64,000 nt of DNA. Origin: Microbacterium sp. RURRCA19A (lineage in GTDB: Bacteria > Actinomycetota > Actinomycetes > Actinomycetales > Microbacteriaceae). This document shows positions 57,561-64,000 of the stretch, piece after piece. The notes under the pieces were generated by a model. It saw only the letters and a list, made by a program, of their open reading frames with translations, did no database searches and was not told the DNA's origin. A program made the position numbers and the translations under genes. The stretch is taken from positions 434,001-498,000 of the forward strand of contig NZ_FTNQ01000001.1 in NCBI RefSeq assembly GCF_900156455.1, in the 5' to 3' direction. How positions within the stretch are numbered: position 1 is the stretch's first letter; each line of letters starts with the position of its first letter.

Positions 57561-57881
57561 ATGCCGCGCCCGCGGCGCTCGCTCGAGGAAGAAGTGGTGA
57601 ACGTGAGAAGCCTCGTCTGGTTCGTATTGGGCATCGCCGGAGGCTTCGTCGCCGCGCACCTGGTCAACAAGGACCCCCGCGGTCAGGAGCTGCTGGCGCA
57701 GGTCGACGCCCGCATCGGGGAGTTCGCCGACCGGATGAGCGATGCGTACCACGAGCAGGAGACGCGCCTCTCCGACATCCTCGACGACGCCAAGAGCGTC
57801 GCGGCCTCCGCCGTCGACGCGACCGCCGACGCTGTCGGCTCCGTCGCCGACGCGGCGAAGAAGGCCGCCCCCACCGACTGA
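57561..57881 (+). CDS. small membrane-anchored protein before alaS
   Basis: A 106-aa protein with one hydrophobic segment (SLVWFVLGIAGGFVAAHLV, about residues 17-35) and NKDPRGQELLAQVDARIGEF. A helical Ala/Asp-rich tail resembles YtxH/DUF948-type anchored proteins. Function is unknown. The ATG fits a leaderless promoter. In-frame GTGs at 57594, 57597 and 57603 behind GAGGAAG are alternatives that would start nearer the helix. It is upstream of alaS, 60 bases apart. Confidence 0.65.
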   Translation: MPRPRRSLEEEVVNVRSLVWFVLGIAGGFVAAHLVNKDPRGQELLAQVDARIGEFADRMSDAYHEQETRLSDILDDAKSVAASAVDATADAVGSVADAAKKAAPTD

Positions 57882-57941
57882 CCTCCCGGCATCCCGCCCC
57901 GCTCGCCGGGGCGGATCCGCACGCCCACGGAAAGACCCCAC

Positions 57942-60611
57942 ATGAAAACCGCCGAGATCGCTCAGCGCTTCCTCGACTACTTCGAGAAGAAGAACCACAC
58001 CATCGTGCCGTCGGCCTCGCTCGTCACCGACGATCCGGCCCTCCTCTTCACCGTTGCCGGCATGGTGCCGTTCATCCCCTACCTGAGCGGTGTCGTGCCG
58101 CCGCCCTATCCGCGTGCGGCGGACGTGCAGAAGTGCATCCGCACCAACGACATCGAAGAGGTCGGCAAGACGCCCCGTCACGGCACCTTCTTCCAGATGC
58201 TGGGCAACTGGTCGTTCGGCGACTATTTCAAGGAAGACGCGATCCGCTACGCGTGGGAGCTGCTCACGTCGTCCGAGGCCGAGGGCGGCCTCGGCTTCGA
58301 TCCGAAGGACCTGTGGGTCACCGTCTACGAAGAGGACGACGAGGCGCACGACCTCTGGCGCACGCTGACCGACCTGCCCGAGGAGCGCATCCAGCGGCTC
58401 GGCAAGGACACGAACTACTGGTCGACCGGCCTCCCCGGCCCCGCCGGTCCCTGCTCGGAGATCTTCTTCGACCGCGGTCCCGCGTACGGCATCGACGGGG
58501 GACCGGCGACCGACGACGACCGCTACGTCGAGATCTGGAACCTCGTGTTCATGCAGTACGAGATCACGAACGTGCGATCGAAGTACGACTTCGACATCGT
58601 CGGCGAGCTGCCGGCGAAGAACATCGACACCGGCATGGGCCTGGAGCGCATCGCGTTCATCAAGCAGGGCGTCGACAACATGTACGAGACCGACCAGGTG
58701 CGTCCGGTGCTCGACCTGGCGGCGAAGCTGGCGGGCAAGGCGTACGGCGCCGAGTCGCACGAGGACGACGTGCGCCTGCGCATCGTCGCCGACCACGTGC
58801 GTTCGTCGCTGATGCTGCTCGCCGACGGCGTCACCCCCTCCAACGAGGGCCGCGGCTACATCCTCCGCCGCATCATGCGCCGCGCCATCCGCTCGATGCG
58901 CCTCCTGGGCGTCGAGGGGCCGACGTTCCCCGAGCTGTTCGCCGCGTCGCGCGACGCGATGAAGGGGTCGTACCCGGAGGTCGAGTCCGACTACGCCCGT
59001 CTCTCCGCGTACGCCATCGCCGAGGAGCAGACCTTCCTCCGCACTCTCGCGGCGGGATCGGCGATCCTCGACCAGTCCGTGGCGGATGCCAAGAACGGCG
59101 GCGCCACGACGCTGTCCGGCTCCGAGGCGTTCCTGCTGCACGACACGTACGGCTTCCCGATCGACCTGACGTTGGAGATCGCCGAGGAGGCCGGGCTCGC
59201 GGTCGATCGCGGCGCCTTCGACACCCTCATGCAGGAGCAGCGCGCCCGCGCGAAGGCCGACGCCCGCTCCCGCAAGGGCGCGATCGCCGACCAGAGCGTG
59301 TATCGCGAGTTCCGCGCGCTCGGTGAGACGGTGTTCACCGGCTACACCGATCTCGAGACCGAGTCGAAGGTGCTCGGCATCCTCGTCGACGGGCGCAGCG
59401 TCGACCGCGCCTCCGCGGGCCAGATCGCCGAGGTCGTCCTCGCCGAGACGGCGCTGTACGCCGAGTCCGGCGGCCAGGTCGCCGACAAGGGCGTCATCGT
59501 CGGACCCGGGTACGAGCTCGAGGTGCTGGATGTGCAGCGTCCGGTGCCGGGGCTCATCAGCCACACCGTCGAGGTGACCAGCGGCGAGGTGTCGGTCGAC
59601 GCCCCCGCGACGACGGTTGTCGATGCCCTCAACCGCCACTCGGCGCAGCAAGCGCACTCCGCCACGCACCTCGTGCACGCCGCGATCCGCGACACCCTCG
59701 GCAAGACCGCGACGCAGACCGGATCGCTCAACCGCGCCGGCTACATGCGCTTCGACTTCAGCTGGGGTGCGGCGCTCTCGCCCGAGACGCGCACCGAGAT
59801 CGAGGACATCGCCAACAACGCCGTCCGCGACAACCTGGAGGTCACGACGCGTGTGCTCTCGCTCGACGAGGCGAAGGCCTCGGGGGCGATGGCGCTGTTC
59901 GGCGAGAAGTACGGCGACACGGTGCGCATGGTCGACATCGGCGGCCCCTGGTCGCGCGAGCTCTGCGGCGGCACGCACGTCGCGCGCAGCGCCGAGATCG
60001 GCCTGGTCAACCTCGTCGGCGAGTCGTCGGTGGGGGCGTCCAACCGCCGCGTCGAGGCGCTCGTGGGCCTGGACGCCTTCCGCGATCTCGCCGCCGAGCG
60101 GGCGATCGTCTCGCAGCTGACGTCGTCGCTCAAGACCCCCCGCGAACAGCTCACGACCCGCATCGCGGAACTCGCCGCGAGCCTGAAGGCCGCCGAGAAG
60201 AAGATCGCCGCGTTCGAAGCGCGGGCGCTCTCCGACAGGCTGCCGCAGCTCGTCGAGTCCGCGACGTCGGTCGGCACCGTCCGCGTCGTCGCGCAATCGC
60301 TCGGCGAAGGGGCGTCCGCGGACGATGTACGCACGCTCGCGCTCCAGGTGCGCGATCGGCTCGGCTCCGACGCGGGCGTCGTCGCCCTCGGCTCCGTCGC
60401 CGGTGGCCGCGCCACCGTGGTCGTCGTCACGAACGACGCGGCTCGCGAACGTGGCCTCGCCGCCGGCGCCCTGGCCAAGAACGCGGCGGGCGTGCTCGGC
60501 GGTGGCGGCGGCGGTCGTCCCGATGTCGCCCAGGGCGGTGGCACGGATGCCGCGGCACTGCCGCAGGCGCTCGAGGGCATCGTCGCGGACGTGCGGGCGA
60601 TCACGGCGTGA
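57942..60611 (+). CDS. alaS: alanyl-tRNA synthetase
   Basis: An 889-aa class II synthetase. The aminoacylation domain begins MKTAEIAQRFLDYFEKKNH. Motif 2 region RHGTFFQMLGNWSFGDYF and NIDTGMGLERI are visible. The editing domain carries HSATHLVHAAIRD (HxxxH) and CGGTHVARSAEIG. A DHHA1-type C-terminal domain ends with a Gly-rich GGGGGGRPDVAQGGG segment. Length is normal. The stop overlaps ruvX (GTGA). Confidence 0.96.
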   Translation: MKTAEIAQRFLDYFEKKNHTIVPSASLVTDDPALLFTVAGMVPFIPYLSGVVPPPYPRAADVQKCIRTNDIEEVGKTPRHGTFFQMLGNWSFGDYFKEDAIRYAWELLTSSEAEGGLGFDPKDLWVTVYEEDDEAHDLWRTLTDLPEERIQRLGKDTNYWSTGLPGPAGPCSEIFFDRGPAYGIDGGPATDDDRYVEIWNLVFMQYEITNVRSKYDFDIVGELPAKNIDTGMGLERIAFIKQGVDNMYETDQVRPVLDLAAKLAGKAYGAESHEDDVRLRIVADHVRSSLMLLADGVTPSNEGRGYILRRIMRRAIRSMRLLGVEGPTFPELFAASRDAMKGSYPEVESDYARLSAYAIAEEQTFLRTLAAGSAILDQSVADAKNGGATTLSGSEAFLLHDTYGFPIDLTLEIAEEAGLAVDRGAFDTLMQEQRARAKADARSRKGAIADQSVYREFRALGETVFTGYTDLETESKVLGILVDGRSVDRASAGQIAEVVLAETALYAESGGQVADKGVIVGPGYELEVLDVQRPVPGLISHTVEVTSGEVSVDAPATTVVDALNRHSAQQAHSATHLVHAAIRDTLGKTATQTGSLNRAGYMRFDFSWGAALSPETRTEIEDIANNAVRDNLEVTTRVLSLDEAKASGAMALFGEKYGDTVRMVDIGGPWSRELCGGTHVARSAEIGLVNLVGESSVGASNRRVEALVGLDAFRDLAAERAIVSQLTSSLKTPREQLTTRIAELAASLKAAEKKIAAFEARALSDRLPQLVESATSVGTVRVVAQSLGEGASADDVRTLALQVRDRLGSDAGVVALGSVAGGRATVVVVTNDAARERGLAAGALAKNAAGVLGGGGGGRPDVAQGGGTDAAALPQALEGIVADVRAITA

Positions 60612-61081
60612 CGGAGTTCCGGCGCGGGATCCGGCTGGGCATCGACGTGGGCCGCGCGCGCATCGGCGTCGCACGCTCGGACCCCGACGGTCTCCTCGCC
60701 GTGCCCGTGGAGACGGTGCCGCGCAAGGGGGAGCCCGCGCGCCGGATCGTCGCCCTCGCCGCGGAGTACGAGGCGTTCGAGGTGCTCGTCGGGCTGCCGC
60801 TCAACCTGCGGGGCGATGACACCCCGTCGACGACGGACGCCCGCCGCTTCGCCGGAGAATTGGCGGCGGTCCTGTCGATCCCGGTGCGGCTCGTGGACGA
60901 GCGGCTCAGCACCGTGTCTGCCCACGGCGTGCTCCGCCAGGCAGGACGCTCCCAGCGGGATTCTCGTAGCATTGTGGACCAAGTCGCCGCTGTGGTTCTG
61001 CTGCAGCAGGCGCTCGACGTGGAGCGACAGTCCGGTGAGCCGGCCGGACCCGCCGTAGCACCGGGACAGGAGCCCGCCTGA
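60608..61081 (+). CDS. ruvX: putative pre-16S rRNA nuclease / Holliday junction resolvase YqgF (RuvX)
   Basis: A 157-aa RNase H-fold nuclease. Acidic motifs are in GIDVGRARIGVARSD, DERLSTVSA and the final VDQVAAVVLLQ. In E. coli it matures 16S rRNA 5' ends; resolvase activity is also reported in the family. The GTG start overlaps the alaS stop, and alaS-ruvX-mltG-aroE-aroC form one run of coupled genes. Confidence 0.9.
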   Translation: MTEFRRGIRLGIDVGRARIGVARSDPDGLLAVPVETVPRKGEPARRIVALAAEYEAFEVLVGLPLNLRGDDTPSTTDARRFAGELAAVLSIPVRLVDERLSTVSAHGVLRQAGRSQRDSRSIVDQVAAVVLLQQALDVERQSGEPAGPAVAPGQEPA

Positions 61082-61082
61082 C

Positions 61083-62711
61083 ATGCCCGAAAACGACCCG
61101 ACCGACCCCTTCGCCGAGCTGTACGGCCGTCTGCCCGACCCTCGTTCGGGGGCGACCGGCGCCACAGGCCGCGACAGCGAGGGCGCCGACGCCCCGGCCT
61201 CGGACGGCCACGCACCGTCGTCCCGCCGTGCCGCGCGCGAGGCTCGCCGGGCGCAGACCGGCCCCACGCCGGCGGCCACGCCCGCGGACGGCGGCTCGAT
61301 CGCCGCCCCCGCCGCCGGGTCGCCTGCCGCGGCGGCGCCCGAGCCGCGCCCTGCCGTCGACCCCCGATCCGCGGGGGAGCCGCGCCTCCGCGACACGGCC
61401 CGCGCCACCGAACCGCGTCCCGCCGAGGACGCCCCTCCCGCCGGCCCGCGGCGCACTCCGCAGGCCGATCCCGAACCGACCCGCGAGCCCGTGCTCGTCG
61501 GCGCCGGAGTCGCGGCCGCCGGCGCCCCCGAGGCCGCTCGGCCCGTGGCATCCGGGTCGCTCGACGACCTGTTCTCGGGGCAGGCGCACACCGACGAGGT
61601 GCGCGGCGCCGCCCGGCCACCGAAGCGACGTCGCCGCGCGGGCGGCTGGATCGCCCTGGCGGTGGTGCTCGTCATCCTGGGTGGGCTCGTCGGCGGCGGG
61701 GTCGTGGTGTGGAACACCTACGGCGACCGCGTCCGCGAGTTCCTCGGCACCGGTGAGCCCACGGACTACGCCGAGGGCATGGCCACCGGCGAAGCGCGTG
61801 TCACGATCTCGTCCGGCGACACCGGCGAGTCCGTCTCTCCGAAGCTGTTCGAAGCCGGGATCACGAAGGAGTCGGACTCGCTCTACAAGTACATGGTGAA
61901 GAACGCCGTGGCATTCACGTTCCAGCCGGGGGTGTACAAGCTGCAGCAGCAGATGTCGTCCGCGGCCGTGCTCGCGGCACTGAGCGATCCCGCGAACCGT
62001 CTGAACCTCACCGTGCAGCTCCGCGAGGGGCTGACACTCGAACAGTCGCTCGATGCGATGTCCGAGCAGTTGGGCATGCCGCGGGCGGACTTCGAGGCGG
62101 CGACCGCCGACCCGTCGCAGTACGGCGTGCCGGCCTCGACGCTCGAAGGGTGGATCTTCCCCGCGACCTACGACTTCGATGAGGGAGTCACGGCGACCGA
62201 GATCATCCAGAGGATGGTGCAGCGCACGGTCCAGTCCCTGGATCAGGCCGGGGTTCCCGAGGCCGACCGGGAGCGCATCCTGATCATCGCGTCGATCATC
62301 GAGCGCGAGGCGCGCAACTCCGATGACTTCTACAAGGTCTCGCGGGTGATCGAGAACCGTCTGCAGCCCGACAACGACGAGACCCACGGTCTGCTGCAGA
62401 TGGACTCGACGGCGCAGTACGGCGTGGGCGAGATCGGTGCGGGGAGCTCGTCGTCGTCGGAGAACGCCCTGACGAGCGATAACCCCTGGAACACCTATGT
62501 GCGCCCGGGGCTCCCGATCGGTCCGATCTCCAACCCGGGCGATCTCGCGATCGACGCCGCCATGCACCCCGTCGACGGCAGTTGGTACTACTTCACCACG
62601 GTCAATCTGGCGACGGGCGAGACGGTGTTCTCCACCACCTACGCCGACCAGCTGAAGGCCGTGGACCAGTTCCAGGAGTGGTGCCGCGCGAATCCCGACG
62701 GCGGATGCTGA
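61083..62711 (+). CDS. mltG: endolytic transglycosylase MltG (YceG)
   Basis: A 542-aa membrane-anchored peptidoglycan lytic transglycosylase that releases nascent glycan strands. A cytosolic disordered Ala/Pro/Arg-rich region (1-185) precedes one TM helix (about 189-210). The extracellular YceG domain has LEGWIFPATYDF (Glu355) and the catalytic Glu407 in IIASIIEREA. The N-terminal tail is much longer than in E. coli (340 aa in total). One base separates it from the ruvX stop. Confidence 0.92.
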   Translation: MPENDPTDPFAELYGRLPDPRSGATGATGRDSEGADAPASDGHAPSSRRAAREARRAQTGPTPAATPADGGSIAAPAAGSPAAAAPEPRPAVDPRSAGEPRLRDTARATEPRPAEDAPPAGPRRTPQADPEPTREPVLVGAGVAAAGAPEAARPVASGSLDDLFSGQAHTDEVRGAARPPKRRRRAGGWIALAVVLVILGGLVGGGVVVWNTYGDRVREFLGTGEPTDYAEGMATGEARVTISSGDTGESVSPKLFEAGITKESDSLYKYMVKNAVAFTFQPGVYKLQQQMSSAAVLAALSDPANRLNLTVQLREGLTLEQSLDAMSEQLGMPRADFEAATADPSQYGVPASTLEGWIFPATYDFDEGVTATEIIQRMVQRTVQSLDQAGVPEADRERILIIASIIEREARNSDDFYKVSRVIENRLQPDNDETHGLLQMDSTAQYGVGEIGAGSSSSSENALTSDNPWNTYVRPGLPIGPISNPGDLAIDAAMHPVDGSWYYFTTVNLATGETVFSTTYADQLKAVDQFQEWCRANPDGGC

Positions 62712-63541
62712 GTCCCGTCCGGCTCGCGGTGTGGGGCGACCCGATCGACCATTCGCGGTCGCCGGCGCTGCACGCGGCGGCGGCCCGCGCGTTGGATCTG
62801 CCGTGGGAGTACGGGCGGAAGCGGGTGACCGAGGCCGAGTTCCCTGCGGCGATCGGGACGCTGGATGCCACCTGGCGCGGCCTCTCGCTGACGATGCCGC
62901 TGAAGAACGTGGCGGCGAAGAACGCGGTGTCCCTCGACGATGCGGCACGACGAACGGGTGCGGTGAACACGTACCTGCTGACCGATGACGGGCCGCGCGG
63001 CTTCAACACCGACGTCGGGGGACTGGCCCGTGCGCTCCGCGAGGCCGGGGTGACGCGACCCCGGAACGCCCGGATCCTCGGGGCCGGCGCGACCGCCACC
63101 TCGGCGGTGCTGTCACTGGCCGAGCTGGGCGCCGAGCGCGTCGAGGTGGTGGCCCGGCGTCCGGAAGCCGCCGCCGCTCTGCGCGCGTTGGGACACTCCG
63201 TCGGCGTCGACGTCGTGTCAGCCGCCTTCGACGCCCCCGGCACGCCGGACGCCGTCGCCGTCACCATCGGGGCGCTCCCCGGAGGAGTGGATGCCGGTCC
63301 TGGCATCCGTCCGTTCGCCGAGAACGGCGGTCTCCTCGTCGACGTCGTCTACGGAACCTGGCCGACCCCGCTCGCCGAACAGTGGCACGCGGCGGGGAAC
63401 ACGGCGATCAACGGCCTGCCCATGCTGCTGCACCAGGCGCTGCTCCAGGTGCGGGTCTTCGTCGGCGGCGACCCCGCGGTGCCGCTCGAGCGCGAAGACG
63501 ACGTGCTCGCCGCGATGCGCGCCGCGGTCATGGGAGGATAG
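62705..63541 (+). CDS. aroE: shikimate dehydrogenase
   Basis: A 278-aa NADP-dependent enzyme reducing 3-dehydroshikimate. Shikimate-binding residues are in DHSRSPALH (Ser17, Ser19), LTMPLKN (Lys67), GAVNTY (Asn88) and NTDVGG (Asp103). The cofactor domain has [15 protein letters not shown]. The ATG overlaps the mltG stop by 7 bases. The next gene is aroC, the later step of the same pathway. Confidence 0.92.
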   Translation: MLSPVRLAVWGDPIDHSRSPALHAAAARALDLPWEYGRKRVTEAEFPAAIGTLDATWRGLSLTMPLKNVAAKNAVSLDDAARRTGAVNTYLLTDDGPRGFNTDVGGLARALREAGVTRPRNARILGAGATATSAVLSLAELGAERVEVVARRPEAAAALRALGHSVGVDVVSAAFDAPGTPDAVAVTIGALPGGVDAGPGIRPFAENGGLLVDVVYGTWPTPLAEQWHAAGNTAINGLPMLLHQALLQVRVFVGGDPAVPLEREDDVLAAMRAAVMGG

Positions 63542-63545
63542 GGGC

Positions 63546-64000
63546 ATGCTTCGCGTGCTCACGGCCGGGGAATCCCACGGTCCCGAACTGGTCGCCCTCA
63601 TGGAGGGGATGCCGGCCGGCGTCCCGATCTCTCCCGCGCAGATCCGCGCGGACCTGGCTCGTCGCAAGCTCGGCTACGGCCGCGGCTCGCGCATGAAGTT
63701 CGAGGAGGACGAGCTCACGCTGTCGACAGGCATCGTGCACGGCTTCACGATCGGCAGCCCCATCGCGCTGCGCATCGGCAACACCGAGTGGCCCAAGTGG
63801 GTCGAGGTCATGAGCCCCGAACCCGTCGAGCTGTCGGACCGCTCGCGCGGTCGCGGTGCGGCGCTCACGCGCCCCCGTCCGGGCCACGCCGACCTCGTCG
63901 GCATGCAGAAGTACGGCTTCGATGAAGCACGTCCGATCCTCGAGCGCGCGTCCGCGCGCGAGACAGCCGCGCGCGTGGCGCTCGGCGCCGTCGCCCGCGC
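63546..64000 (+). CDS. aroC: chorismate synthase, N-terminal part, cut by the window edge
   Basis: The first 151 codons of the FMN-dependent enzyme that converts EPSP to chorismate. [46 protein letters not shown] and [17 protein letters not shown] are family signatures. It starts 4 bases after the aroE stop and runs past base 64000. Confidence 0.94.
   Translation, partial: MLRVLTAGESHGPELVALMEGMPAGVPISPAQIRADLARRKLGYGRGSRMKFEEDELTLSTGIVHGFTIGSPIALRIGNTEWPKWVEVMSPEPVELSDRSRGRGAALTRPRPGHADLVGMQKYGFDEARPILERASARETAARVALGAVAR

Overview
The window is about 70% G+C and densely packed with genes. Its conserved blocks (SepH; DUF4193/DUF3093/dut/DUF3710/DUF3159; pdxST-yebC-ruvCAB-yajC-secDF-rel; rarA-rpsD-alaS-ruvX-mltG-aroE-aroC) are typical of the actinobacterial family Microbacteriaceae. 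Microbacterium or a close relative is my inference from gene order and protein style. Many genes start without a leader: a TANNNT -10 hexamer lies 6-8 bases before the start codon.

Layout. 1-8.6 kb: the end of parE facing parC, an alkaline-phosphatase-fold phosphodiesterase, the cell-division gene sepH, and the conserved DUF/dut block. 8.56-13.6 kb: aconitase behind a perfect 24-bp palindrome, then dxs. 13.7-17.2 kb: a parS-like palindrome and a fadB/fadA beta-oxidation operon. 17.3-22.8 kb: RNase D with DUF3000, an exported or anchored alpha/beta hydrolase, sufE with a rhodanese, and a ZapE-type ATPase. 22.8-25.3 kb: the ammonium transporter amt with a GlnR box, an orphan PemK/MazF-like protein and a small membrane protein. 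25.3-25.9 kb: four tRNA genes (Val-CAC, Gly-GCC, Cys-GCA, Val-GAC).

25,857-34,345 is an integrated element of about 8.5 kb in the 3' end of tRNA-Val(GAC). It is bounded by exact 38-bp direct repeats. It carries a tyrosine integrase, two excisionase-like helix-turn-helix proteins, arm-site-like repeats at both ends, a cluster of GAACA/TGTTC repeats, several unknown small or membrane proteins, and a four-gene redox cassette (two short-chain dehydrogenases, a DoxX protein and a 6PGDH-like reductase) divergent from a TetR regulator.

After the element the core chromosome resumes: a PPOX-fold oxidoreductase, a SLC13/ArsB-like permease, thrS-HIT, and a vitamin B6 cluster (pdxY and a MocR regulator divergent from pdxS-pdxT). 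Next come yebC, the ruvCAB Holliday-junction operon, the yajC-secD-secF translocase accessory genes and the (p)ppGpp synthetase/hydrolase. The window ends with a DUF349 protein, rarA, rpsD, alaS, ruvX, mltG, aroE and the start of aroC, and so runs into the shikimate pathway. No CRISPR array, rRNA gene or insertion sequence was seen.
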